64,000 nt of DNA, from contig JBBAUA010000007.1 of NCBI GenBank assembly GCA_040398465.1, positions 24,711 to 88,710 of the forward strand, in the 5' to 3' direction. The position numbers and the translations under genes are program-made. Of this stretch, positions 1 through 8,293 are shown in pieces (within the stretch, counting starts at the first letter, position 1; the number at the start of each line of letters is the position of its first letter). This stretch comes from UBA7672 sp040398465. GTDB lineage: Bacteria > Pseudomonadota > Alphaproteobacteria > Caulobacterales > Hyphomonadaceae. Under the pieces are notes generated by a model. It worked only from the letters and a program-made list of their open reading frames with translations. It was not told the origin of the DNA and did not search any database.

Positions 1-188
1 TGATCTTCCTGCCCTTCCTCGTGATCGATCTCGTCGTGTCGTCGATCCTGATGGCGATGGGCATGATGATGCTGCCGCCCGTCACCATCTCCCTGCCGTT
101 CAAGCTGATCTTCTTCGTGCTGGTCGATGGCTGGCGGCTGCTGTCGGGTTCGCTGGTCGAAAGCTTCATGCAGTCCCCGCCCGGCTGA
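1..188 (+). CDS. fliP: Flagellar type III export protein FliP, C-terminal fragment
   Basis: This is the last 61 codons of a gene that begins before the window; the reading frame starts at base 3 and stops with TGA at 186-188. FliP is an inner-membrane core component of the flagellar export gate, assembling with FliQ and FliR. The visible part has the FliP C-terminal signature: a hydrophobic segment starting IFLPFLVIDLVVSSILMAMG, then the MMMLPPVTISLPFKL loop and the final membrane helix ending in DGWRLLSGSLVESF. fliQ, fliR and flhB lie 37 kb further on in the same window, so fliP is not in one operon with them here. The call is from family recognition and is firm despite truncation. Confidence 0.95.
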   Translation, partial: IFLPFLVIDLVVSSILMAMGMMMLPPVTISLPFKLIFFVLVDGWRLLSGSLVESFMQSPPG

Positions 189-209
189 CGCCAGGCGGGG
201 ATCCAGGCC

Positions 210-1574
210 CTACATGATCTTGAAGCGGACGAACGCCAGCGCGCCTGTTGGGTCGCCGTCGTAAAGCGGCGACAGTGCATCGCTGGCCCAGTTCTGCGTG
301 GCCGACGCCCCGATCGCCATCACGAGACTGTCCGAAAGCCGGAAGTCGCGGGACACACCCAAGGTGGCCCGCGCCACTTCCTCGACCGGGCCGTGATGGA
401 TCAGGCCAAGCTCGTCCGTCTCGATCGCCTCGACGCGCGAGAACAGCGTCCAGTCCGGGTCGAGCTGCAGCGCCGCTTCCCCCAGCCAGGCGTCGAGGAC
501 GACGCCCTCGCTGTTGTCCTTGCGTGCAAACGCGCCGCTCAGCGACAGGGTCCTGTCGCCGAAGGACTGCGTGTAGAGCGCGCTGGCAGACCATTTGACG
601 ACATCGACATCGGGCTCAAGCTGCTCTGGCGAGGTGACGTCGGCCCAGCTTGCCTGCAGGGTGAGGTTGTCGCTGGGATTCCACGACAGGCGCACCGCGG
701 TTGAGTCCAGCTCGCCGGTCTCGATGTCATAGCGGTCCTGGTCCGACTCGCGGCCGCGGAATCGCGAGGCCTCGATCTTGATGTCGCCATTCACATAGCC
801 CGCTGTCAGCACGCCGTACGAGATGTGCGTCGAGTCGAGCCAGTGGTGGGTGATCGGCGCTTCCGGGTTCGGCTCGGCGGCGGGGCGGTGCATGAAGGCC
901 GGCGGGCCGAAGGCGGGCTCGCCCGGCAGGCCCGCATAGACGAACACGCTCTGGCCTTGCCCAAGCTGGCGCGAATAGCTCGCCGACAGTTCCATGAACA
1001 GGTCGTGCGGATGCTGGCGGTCCACCAGCGTATCGACGCCATCGGCTGTCTCGCCAGCAGCCAGGAGCAGTGGATAGCCGCGCTTGCCCATCAGCGGGTC
1101 TGGGCTGATGGCGCCGCGGAACTGCAGCGCGCTTCCGTCATCGAAACGCCGTTGCGCTGTGCCCATCAGCATGCCGGCGGCAAAGCCCTTTTCGTCTCCG
1201 CGCGGACCGTTCTGCGACGTGTAGACGAAGTCGATATTGCCGTGGGCCATCAGCATCCAGCCGCCGGCCTCAGTCATCGCCATGTGATGCGGGGCAGCGG
1301 CAGGCCGCCACGACGTGCCGCTGGCGTCGCGGCCCATGGCGTAATCGCCGAGTGCGCTGCGCATGTCGTGATGCTGGGCGCCGGCTTCGTCATGACCGGC
1401 GTGGCCGGTCGTCGTGGCCGGCGGTGTGTGGCCCTCGTGGCCGGCATGGTCGTCCGCGGGCGGTTGCGCTTGGGTGGCGGGCGCGTGCGATGAGTGGTCC
1501 GAATGGTCGGGCGTCTGCGCCATTGCGGATGGCGCGAGGAGGATCGCCGAAGCGATCAGGATATGACGTGACAT
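210..1574 (-). CDS. Outer-membrane beta-barrel protein with His-rich N-terminus, probably metal (copper) related
   Basis: 454 residues. A signal peptide (MSRHILIASAILLAPSAMAQ) is followed by about 50 residues very rich in His, Asp and Met (repeated DHS, HAGHEGH, HAGHDEAGAQHHDM), a typical metal-binding region. The rest alternates short polar/hydrophobic strands and ends in Phe-x-x-Phe-Lys-Ile-Met, as expected for a barrel with about 14-16 strands. Similar His-rich barrels often sit in copper-resistance loci, but no copA-type oxidase is present here. The only partner is the small His/Cys-rich protein upstream on the same strand, with a gap of 66 bases, so the two are probably co-transcribed. 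The metal role is inferred from composition and neighbourhood; the outer-membrane location is the firmer part. Confidence 0.6.
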   Translation of the reverse strand: MSRHILIASAILLAPSAMAQTPDHSDHSSHAPATQAQPPADDHAGHEGHTPPATTTGHAGHDEAGAQHHDMRSALGDYAMGRDASGTSWRPAAAPHHMAMTEAGGWMLMAHGNIDFVYTSQNGPRGDEKGFAAGMLMGTAQRRFDDGSALQFRGAISPDPLMGKRGYPLLLAAGETADGVDTLVDRQHPHDLFMELSASYSRQLGQGQSVFVYAGLPGEPAFGPPAFMHRPAAEPNPEAPITHHWLDSTHISYGVLTAGYVNGDIKIEASRFRGRESDQDRYDIETGELDSTAVRLSWNPSDNLTLQASWADVTSPEQLEPDVDVVKWSASALYTQSFGDRTLSLSGAFARKDNSEGVVLDAWLGEAALQLDPDWTLFSRVEAIETDELGLIHHGPVEEVARATLGVSRDFRLSDSLVMAIGASATQNWASDALSPLYDGDPTGALAFVRFKIM

Positions 1575-1640
1575 GGGTAGGTCCTGAACTGAATCCGTAT
1601 GGACCCGGCCTCTGGGGCCAGGCGGGCGTGCCGGTTCAGG

Positions 1641-2033
1641 TCAGGCGCGTGGTGGCCGAAGATCCGGATCGGGCCGGCTTGAGGCAAAGCTGGCGGGTTC
1701 CGGCGGCAGCCAGGCATAGGGGACGACATGGCCGCTGGTGAGAGCGCCGGAAAACTTCGTGAAGCCATGCAGTGCGGCGACGCATTCGCAGTGGTCAGAC
1801 GAAGGCGCCTGCTCATGCGATGACGGATGATGCGAGGCTTCGCTGGTGGGGTTGTGGTGCGTAAAGGCGACCGCCGCTGCGGTTTCGTGGCATGGCGCTG
1901 CGGCCTTGCTTGCCTGCGCAGACGCCGCCTCATGGGCGAGGCGCGCGCAATGCTCGGCTGCGGCCTCCATCTGTCCGGTGAAGACGAAGGCCGTGACGAG
2001 CGCCAGCAGGATGCGGGTCAGCTTCGGGAGCAT
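1641..2033 (-). CDS. Small exported His/Cys-rich protein, CopL-like or DUF2946-like
   Basis: 130 residues. It starts MLPKLTRILLALVTAFVFTG, a signal peptide, and continues with scattered possible metal ligands: EHCARLAHEA, PCHETAA, THHNP, SHHPSSHEQ, then SSDHCECVAALHG. Small periplasmic proteins with this pattern (CopL and the DUF2946 group) occur at the head of copper-resistance operons. It lies directly upstream of the His-rich outer-membrane protein on the same strand. Family assignment is tentative because these proteins are short and diverge fast; export and metal-binding composition are seen directly. Confidence 0.5.
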   Translation of the reverse strand: MLPKLTRILLALVTAFVFTGQMEAAAEHCARLAHEAASAQASKAAAPCHETAAAVAFTHHNPTSEASHHPSSHEQAPSSDHCECVAALHGFTKFSGALTSGHVVPYAWLPPEPASFASSRPDPDLRPPRA

Positions 2034-2090
2034 GCCCTAACCTCGTGTCGCCCGCCCCGGCTGTCAATCAGGCTCATGCGCGCGGCGAGA

Positions 2091-3329
2091 TCAGCCGCGC
2101 GGGATCCGGCCTTGCCCGTTGGGGCCGCCGTTAGCGGCGGCGCGAACGGCGTTGATCACGGCCCGGACCTTCTGGCTCTGCACACGGTCGGACGCCTTGG
2201 GCATCGCCGAATTGATCGCGATCACGAGGTTGTCTTCCGGATAGACATAGATGCCCTGGCCATAGATGCCGACCGCGTAATAGCCGCCTTCCATCGGCCA
2301 CCAGAAATAGCCGTAGCTCTCGCCTTTCGCGCGCGATTTCGGCGGGGCGTGGTTCGTGGTCGACTCCTCGACCCAGCCCGGGGCGAGGATTTCCTTGCCG
2401 TCGATCTTGCCGCCCTCGAGCATGAACTGGCCGATGCGGCCATAGTCGCGGAGCGTCATGCTCATGCAGCAGCCGCCGCGATTGAGGCCGGCCTTGTCCT
2501 GCATCCAGATGCCGTCCTGCTCCATGCCATAAGGCCCCCAGATTTTCTCGGAGGCGTATTGCGCCAGCGACTTACCCGCGAGCGCGCGGACGAGGACCAT
2601 GCCGGCGAGGTCTGTCTCGCCGGTCTTGTAGGCCCACTCCTCGCCCGGCGTGGTCTTCTTCGGCAGCTTGGCCATGTATTTCAGCAGCGGATTGTTCTCG
2701 ACCGGATTGCCGCCGGTGAAGGGCGCGGTGCTGGCGCGGGCGACGTCCGATTGCTGGCTGGCGTAATTCTCGTCCCACTTCACGCCGGTCTGCATCGAGA
2801 TCAGCTGGCGGATGCTGACGCCGTCATAGGCGGAGCCCTTCAGCTCGGGCAGGTATCGGGTGACAGGCTCATGCACGTTCTTGATCCAGCCATCCTTGAT
2901 GGCGGCGCCCATCAGGATTGCGGTCATCGACTTGGCGACGGAGAACGACGTCCAGCGATCTTCCGGCTTGCGGCCGAGCGCGTATTTCTCCAGCACCACC
3001 TCACCATTCTTGATCGCCACAAGCCCGGTGATGCGGTTGTCCTTCATGAAGGCGTCGAGCGTCGACGCGCGCTTGTTGAAGGCAATTTCCGGATCGATCT
3101 GTGTGGCTGCTGCAGGCAGGGCGCGAACCTTGTCGCCCTTCTTGATGGTGTCCACTGCATAGACGGTCTCGATCGCCGGATAGCGTTCGAGTTGCTGCTT
3201 CTGCGTCCATGTCAGGATGGATGCGACGGGCGGGTTGGTGATCGGCTTCTGCGCCAGGGCGGGCTGCGCCAGTGCGACCAGAAGAGCGCCAGCGGCAATG
3301 ACCGGCAGGCGGCGGTTGCTAGTGATCAT
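2091..3329 (-). CDS. Exported serine hydrolase of the beta-lactamase (class C/EstB) family
   Basis: 412 residues with a signal peptide (LPVIAAGALLVALAQPALAQ). The penicillin-binding-protein fold is shown by the SxxK motif in FSVAKSMTAIL, which supplies the catalytic Ser and Lys, and by the GYFWW and YGQGIYVYPEDNLV blocks near the C-terminus. The usual YxN motif appears as YKTGETD, so its third residue is not Asn. The ATG at 3327-3329 is preferred over the GTG four codons upstream because GGAGGA lies just before it. Such periplasmic enzymes are esterases, D-amino-acid peptidases or 6-aminohexanoate-dimer-type hydrolases; the substrate cannot be read from the sequence. Confidence 0.75.
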   Translation of the reverse strand: MITSNRRLPVIAAGALLVALAQPALAQKPITNPPVASILTWTQKQQLERYPAIETVYAVDTIKKGDKVRALPAAATQIDPEIAFNKRASTLDAFMKDNRITGLVAIKNGEVVLEKYALGRKPEDRWTSFSVAKSMTAILMGAAIKDGWIKNVHEPVTRYLPELKGSAYDGVSIRQLISMQTGVKWDENYASQQSDVARASTAPFTGGNPVENNPLLKYMAKLPKKTTPGEEWAYKTGETDLAGMVLVRALAGKSLAQYASEKIWGPYGMEQDGIWMQDKAGLNRGGCCMSMTLRDYGRIGQFMLEGGKIDGKEILAPGWVEESTTNHAPPKSRAKGESYGYFWWPMEGGYYAVGIYGQGIYVYPEDNLVIAINSAMPKASDRVQSQKVRAVINAVRAAANGGPNGQGRIPRG

Positions 3330-3443
3330 GGTGTCCTCCACGCGAATGCTTGCGGAGGTTAGAAGGTGGGCGACGTAGCGTCCGTCAAGGGCCTGCGCGT
3401 GCGGACAGCCAAGCGCCTCACGGCGTTGTTACGGTAGCGCGCG

Positions 3444-5930
3444 TTACAGCGAGGTCTGGCCGGCGACAGCCTCGGGCCCAAGCTCCAGCTCGGTGCGACC
3501 TGCGCGCGGCGAGGCCATCTCGGGAAGCTGGCAGATCACCGATGTGCCCGCGCCCGGCGCCGACTTGATCTTCACGTCGCCGCCATGCAGCTCCACGAAG
3601 GACCGCACCAGCGCGAGGCCAAGGCCCGCGCCGCGTGTGTCGGAGATGAAACTGTCGAACACGCTCGACTGCCGGTCCGGCGCGATGCCCTTGCCATTGT
3701 CCGAGACGGCGAGACGAATGATGTTCTCGCTCGGCACAGGCTTGGACGCCTCGATCTTGATGTGGCCGCCGGCGCCCGTGAAACGCAGGGCGTTGGTCAG
3801 CAGGTTGAACAGCACCTGCTTGATGCGGCGCTCGTCGGCGTGGATGTTGCCGATGCGATCGTCGCACAGGATCTCGACACGCACTTTCGTGTTGAGGGCG
3901 GAGGAGACGACGAGGTCGACTGCACCTTCCATGGCGGAGCGCAGCGAGAAGCTGGAGAGTTCGAGCTCCATCTTGCCGGCCTCGATCATGGCGAGGTCGA
4001 GGATGTTGTCGATCACCTTCGAGAGATGGTCGGCGGCTGACAGGATCGAGTCGACCTGCTCGCGCTGCTTGTCGCTCAGTGGGCCGGGGCGTTCACTCTC
4101 GAGCAGTTCGGCATAGCCGAGGATGGTCGTGAGCGGGGAGCGCAGCTGGTAGGACACGTTCTGCACGAACTCGTTCTTCAGCTTGTCGGCGGCCTGCAGC
4201 GCTTCGTTCTTGTCCTTCAGGGCCTGCTCCACCTTGCGTGCGGCGGTGACGTCCATGAAGGCGACCAGCGTTGCGCCATTGGGAAGGGGCTGCGTGATCC
4301 AGGTGATGGTGCGGTCGTTGGAGGTGCGCATAACGCCCTGCGCCTGCTGGCGGTAGTCGGGCGAGGGGTTGGTGACGCGGCTGCGGATCGTGGCCCACAC
4401 ATTGCGGTCGTGGAACAGGCGGGCGCACTGGCCGACGACGGCGTCGAAATCGGGACCGTCATTCAGGCCGTCGCCCTTCAATTCCCACAGTTCGGCGAAG
4501 GCGTCGTTGTGCAGGCGCAGGCGACCGTCGGCGCTGAACACCACCACGGCTTCGCGCAGGTGGTCGAGCGTCGCTTTCTGCACGTTGATCAGGCGGTTGA
4601 ATTCGGCCTTGAGCGAGACTTCGTCGGTGATGTCCTTGAACAGCAGCAGCACTCCGCCGAGCGGATGGCGCTGGCGCGTGACGCGGAGGATGCGGCCGTC
4701 GGGAAGGTTCCAGAGGTCCTCGGTGAAGTCGACCTTCTCGCCCTGATAGTAGGCCAGCTCGTCGCGGCGCCAGCGGCCGAAATCCGGCTTGGCGGGCAGC
4801 TTCCGGCGCTCGCGCAGGCGGTCGAGGATCGAGCCGTGATCCGGCTTGTCGAGCAGGTAGGACGGGTCGAGGTCCCACATCGCCTGAAAGGCGCGGTTGT
4901 TGAAGATCAGCTTGCGGTCGGCGCCGAAGATGGCGACGCCATCAGCGACGTGGTTGAGCGTGTCGTCGTGAGCTTTGGAGTTCTTCTCCAGGGTCTCGCG
5001 GGCGGATTCGAGATCGGTGATGTCGAACGCCATGCCGCCAATGCCGCCCGAGAGCGGGAACATCTTCACGCGCATGGCGCGGCGCTCGCCCTCGACGACG
5101 ATGTGGCGCATCTCGTCGGTTTCGGCGTTGCCGCTGATCGTTTTCTGCGCCTGGGTCGTGACGTGCTGGTCGAGCATGATCTGGCGGTCGAGCACATGGT
5201 CGATGCCGGGTGCGCCGACAGCCTTGAGATAGGCGCGGTTGACCCATTGCAGCTTGCCGGCGCCGCTCATGCGCCAGGCGGGGAAGGGCGCCTTGCCCAG
5301 CATTTCGAGGAAGGCCATCGGGTCGCGGGCAACGGCGGCGCGGGCTTCCTCAATGCGGGCGCGGGCGCCTGATTCCTCGAGCCCCTTGATGGTCGTGTCG
5401 GTGATCCACAGCACGGCGCGTGCGCCGGCGGTGCGGCCGTCGGCTTCGAGGAAGCGGCCGGAGGGGCCGATGATGGTGAGCGAGAACGGCGCGCCGTCCC
5501 TGCGCAACTGCTTCAGGCGTTCGCGCAGGGTCGCGTCCTGGCCGGCGCCGTCGCGGGCTTCGAGATCGGCGAGGCCTTCGAGGATGCGGACGCCGGGATC
5601 TTCGGACGTGCCATCATCGGCAAAGCGCAGGATGCCCATCAGGGCGACGGGCGAGCCATAGAGGTTGGGCAGGCCCCATTCGGATTGCGGGATGTTCGGC
5701 TGCGCTTCGGCGTCGGCGTCTTCCCACACCATGATCACGCCGGGGTGGGCGCCGAACACGCTTTCGGCGCGCGCGAGCTTTTCGCGGGCCTGCTGTTCCT
5801 GTTCGCGATATTTTCGGGCTGCGCCGCGGGCGCCGTCCGAGATGCGCAGCGCCCAGAGCAGGGCCGCAATGCCAAATGCCGCTGCGCCTGCGACGAGCAG
5901 GACGAGCGGCTGGGTGAATGTCATGTCCAT
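3444..5930 (-). CDS. divL: Cell-cycle pseudo-histidine kinase DivL (tyrosine in place of the phosphorylated histidine)
   Basis: 828 residues. It has one N-terminal membrane helix (about residues 9-30), a coiled linker, several PAS-like domains (about 50-570) and a HisKA plus HATPase module. The HisKA motif reads NEFVQNVSYQLRSPLTTIL, so Tyr594 occupies the position of the phospho-His, the hallmark of DivL. The ATPase boxes are otherwise kept: NLLTNALRF, DNGKGI and GAGLGLALV. In Caulobacter, DivL binds phosphorylated DivK and controls CckA, and so CtrA. It is longer than the roughly 770-residue Caulobacter protein. A TTAA-N7-TTAA box lies 87-101 bases upstream of the start. Identity is strong; regulation by CtrA is inference. 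Confidence 0.93.
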   Translation of the reverse strand: MDMTFTQPLVLLVAGAAAFGIAALLWALRISDGARGAARKYREQEQQAREKLARAESVFGAHPGVIMVWEDADAEAQPNIPQSEWGLPNLYGSPVALMGILRFADDGTSEDPGVRILEGLADLEARDGAGQDATLRERLKQLRRDGAPFSLTIIGPSGRFLEADGRTAGARAVLWITDTTIKGLEESGARARIEEARAAVARDPMAFLEMLGKAPFPAWRMSGAGKLQWVNRAYLKAVGAPGIDHVLDRQIMLDQHVTTQAQKTISGNAETDEMRHIVVEGERRAMRVKMFPLSGGIGGMAFDITDLESARETLEKNSKAHDDTLNHVADGVAIFGADRKLIFNNRAFQAMWDLDPSYLLDKPDHGSILDRLRERRKLPAKPDFGRWRRDELAYYQGEKVDFTEDLWNLPDGRILRVTRQRHPLGGVLLLFKDITDEVSLKAEFNRLINVQKATLDHLREAVVVFSADGRLRLHNDAFAELWELKGDGLNDGPDFDAVVGQCARLFHDRNVWATIRSRVTNPSPDYRQQAQGVMRTSNDRTITWITQPLPNGATLVAFMDVTAARKVEQALKDKNEALQAADKLKNEFVQNVSYQLRSPLTTILGYAELLESERPGPLSDKQREQVDSILSAADHLSKVIDNILDLAMIEAGKMELELSSFSLRSAMEGAVDLVVSSALNTKVRVEILCDDRIGNIHADERRIKQVLFNLLTNALRFTGAGGHIKIEASKPVPSENIIRLAVSDNGKGIAPDRQSSVFDSFISDTRGAGLGLALVRSFVELHGGDVKIKSAPGAGTSVICQLPEMASPRAGRTELELGPEAVAGQTSL

Positions 5931-6016
5931 CTATCGACGTCCCGTCGGGGCCGAATCACTACGCTCGGGCATCCTACAGACGGATACCCGCAGTTAACTA
6001 ATGGACGGCCGGTCAG

Positions 6017-6031
6017 TTAACGGACGGTTAA
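6017..6031 (-). promoter_or_regulatory. Canonical CtrA box upstream of divL
   Basis: The bases TTAACGGACGGTTAA match the CtrA consensus TTAA-N7-TTAA exactly. The site is 87-101 bases before the divL start, in a 199-base gap whose only downstream gene is divL. A second copy of its left part, CAGTTAAC, lies at 5991-5998, the first being at 6014-6021. Binding is predicted from consensus only. Confidence 0.65.
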
Positions 6032-6129
6032 ATCACTCACAGCTGTGGGTAAGTTTTGCCTAGCTGATCGCGTTTCCGTCAGCTAGCGAACTGAATTAAC
6101 AGCGTTTATCGACAGATCAGGCGACTGCG

Positions 6130-7650
6130 TCAGATTTCCTGATTGTAGTGGCCGACTTCCGCGAACTTGGCCAGGCGCGGCTTCACTTCCTCGCGGAAGA
6201 GCGCGCGCATGTCGTCTTCGCCCTGCATCGACTCCACCACGACCACCAGCTCCGGCTTGTTGGATGAGGCGCGGACGAGGACCCATGAGCCGTCGTCGAG
6301 CGTGACGCGGGCGCCGTTGACGATGTTCACGTCGATCACCTTGCGGCCGAGGATTTCGCCGCCTGCCTTGCCGAGCGCCTGGTAGTCAGCGACGACCTGG
6401 TCGACGATGCCGTACTTCTTCTCGTCGTCGCAGTGCGGGCTCATGGTGAGCGACGTCCACGCATCGCCGAGATCTGCTTTCAGGTCCGAGAGCGAACGGC
6501 CCGGATTACGGTCGAGCATCTGGAGGACAGCGGCGGCGGCGACGAGGGCGTCGTCATAGCCATAGCCATAGGGCTTCCGGAAGAACATGTGGCCGGACTT
6601 CTCGAAGCCGGCGAGGGCGTCCAGTTCTGTCGTGCGGCGCTTGATGTAGGAGTGGCCGGTCTTGAAGTAGTCGACGGTGACGCCGTTTTCCTTCAGCACC
6701 GGGTCGGTCTTGTAGAGGCCGGTGGATTTCACATCGACGACGAAGGTCGCGCCCTTGTGGAGTTTCGACAGGTCGCGTGCGAGCAGCAGGCCGATCTTGT
6801 CGGCGAAGATTTCCTCGCCCTTGTCGTCGACCACGCCGCAGCGGTCGCCATCACCGTCGAAGCCGACGCAGAGATCGGCGCCATGCTCGAGCACGGCCTG
6901 GCCCATCGAGACCAGCATCTCGTGGTCTTCCGGGTTCGGATTGTATTTCGGGAAGTTGTAATCGAGGTTTGTGTCCATCTCGATCACTTCGGCGCCCATG
7001 CGGCGCAGGGCTTCGGGCGCAAAGGCGCCGGCCGCGCCATTGCCGCAGGCGCACACGACTTTCAGCTTGCGCGTCAGCTTCGTGCTTTGCGAGACGCTAT
7101 CGATATAGCGCTCGCGCATGCCCTCGACGCGGATCAGCCTGCCGCCGGGCTGAGGGTTGAACTTGCCGCCAAGCACGATGGATTTGAGGCGGCCCATTTC
7201 CTCGGGGCCGAAGGTGAGCGGCTTGTTCGCGCCCATCTTCACGCCGGTCCAGCCATTCTCGTTGTGGCTGGCGGTCACCATGGCGACGCACGGAATGTCG
7301 AGATCGAATTGCGCATAGTAGGCGATCGGCGACAGGGCGAGGCCGATGTCGTGCACTTCGCAGCCGGCTTCGATCAGGCCGAGGGTCAGCGCCTGCTTGA
7401 TCGAGAGCGAATACGACCGGTAGTCATGGCCGGTGACGATGCGGGGCTCGACGCCCATTTCGCGGATCAGCGTGCCGAGGCCGAGGCCCAGCGCCTGGAC
7501 GCCAAGGAAGTTCAGCTCCGGCGCCTTGGGATATTGCGGGCCGCCAAACCACCAGCGCGCGTCGTACTCGCGAAAGCCGGTGGCCTTGACCAGCGGCGTT
7601 GTCTCGAATTCGTACGTGTTGGCCAACAAGTCAGTGCGGGGCGTCTTCAT
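6130..7650 (-). CDS. Phosphomannomutase/phosphoglucomutase (AlgC/ManB family)
   Basis: 506 residues, the usual length of bacterial alpha-D-phosphohexomutases. It interconverts hexose 1- and 6-phosphates to supply GDP-mannose and other sugar nucleotides for envelope polysaccharide. The active-site phosphoserine loop is seen as TASHNENGWTG, the metal-binding loop as FDGDGDRCG, the sugar-binding loop as GFEKSGHMFF and the phosphate-binding C-terminal loop as RASSNKPELVV. The ATG at 7648-7650 is chosen over the adjacent GTG one codon upstream. Alternative substrates (glucosamine phosphate) are unlikely given the GEKSGH-type sugar loop. It ends just before the divL promoter region and is followed upstream by a long structured gap. 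Confidence 0.9.
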   Translation of the reverse strand: MKTPRTDLLANTYEFETTPLVKATGFREYDARWWFGGPQYPKAPELNFLGVQALGLGLGTLIREMGVEPRIVTGHDYRSYSLSIKQALTLGLIEAGCEVHDIGLALSPIAYYAQFDLDIPCVAMVTASHNENGWTGVKMGANKPLTFGPEEMGRLKSIVLGGKFNPQPGGRLIRVEGMRERYIDSVSQSTKLTRKLKVVCACGNGAAGAFAPEALRRMGAEVIEMDTNLDYNFPKYNPNPEDHEMLVSMGQAVLEHGADLCVGFDGDGDRCGVVDDKGEEIFADKIGLLLARDLSKLHKGATFVVDVKSTGLYKTDPVLKENGVTVDYFKTGHSYIKRRTTELDALAGFEKSGHMFFRKPYGYGYDDALVAAAAVLQMLDRNPGRSLSDLKADLGDAWTSLTMSPHCDDEKKYGIVDQVVADYQALGKAGGEILGRKVIDVNIVNGARVTLDDGSWVLVRASSNKPELVVVVESMQGEDDMRALFREEVKPRLAKFAEVGHYNQEI

Positions 7651-7848
7651 CACGTTGTTCCGGTGCAGCAGGGAGAGGGCGGCGGAGGTCTTTCCTTAAG
7701 GTAGAGCAATCGCAGGGCCAAGCCAGCGGCAGCAGAATGGCTATTTGCCTCGATAAGCCCGCGCATTGCGCCGCACACGCATTCGCATTCAGGCCAGTGT
7801 GAACCGCCTGTGATGCTGTCGTCCTGGGTCTCCAGATCAGCGGAGGGC

Positions 7849-7941
7849 CCGGGGACGCGGGATGCCCCGCGTGGTTTGGCGTCTCCTCTGGTGACGGAGT
7901 TACCGGTACAAGAAGGAGGTTCGCGGATGCCGCGTCCCCGG
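7849..7941. repeat. Inverted repeat 1 (12-base perfect arms)
   Basis: CCGGGGACGCGG at 7849-7860 pairs perfectly with CCGCGTCCCCGG at 7930-7941, enclosing 69 bases. A smaller alternative hairpin (GCGGG with CCCGC, 7857-7870) overlaps the left arm, so the element could switch between two folds. Confidence 0.55.
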
Positions 7942-8089
7942 CAGTGTGTTGTGCGGCAGCGCGCACCCGGCGGCCCTGTTTCATACGCTTGGCGCCATTA
8001 AACTGCCGGCGTGCGGGCTGGCCTGTTCAGGACCGGTCCCCGTAGGCGCCCCGCGTCCTGTGAACGCCGCGGCTTTTCACGCTCGCCTG

Positions 8090-8143
8090 CATCCATCCCG
8101 CACCGTTGAACGGTGTACGGCCGCCCTCCATGCGGGATGGATG
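8090..8143. repeat. Inverted repeat 2 (13-base perfect arms)
   Basis: CATCCATCCCGCA at 8090-8102 is the exact reverse complement of 8131-8143. The 28-base interior contains a small hairpin (CCGTTGAACGG, 8103-8113). There is no following T run, so it is not an ordinary terminator. Confidence 0.6.
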
Positions 8144-8172
8144 GACGCAGTATCTCACAGGTCTGGAAGTGG

Positions 8173-8253
8173 GGACGCACGTGTCGCGAACCGGCCGGTT
8201 TGATCGGCGCAGCGCGTTGAAAAGGTTCGGATCGACCTCAAAAACGTGCGTCC
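8173..8253. repeat. Inverted repeat 3 (10-base perfect arms)
   Basis: GGACGCACGT at 8173-8182 is the exact reverse complement of 8244-8253. Two related GC-rich motifs, AACCGGCCGGTTT near 8189 and AATCGGCCGGTTC near 8256, lie inside and just outside the arms. Confidence 0.5.
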
Positions 8254-8293
8254 GGAATCGGCCGGTTCTGGCGAGGTCCCGATATCAGTTCCG

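Larger units (their letters stand above)
7651..8293. other. 643-base intergenic region with three long inverted repeats
   Basis: No convincing gene is seen on either strand between the hexomutase start and the kup stop. The region holds three separate perfect inverted repeats, listed individually, and the promoter of the hexomutase gene must also be here. Its G+C is similar to its neighbours. It could encode a structured RNA or carry an intergenic repeat family. Confidence 0.6.
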
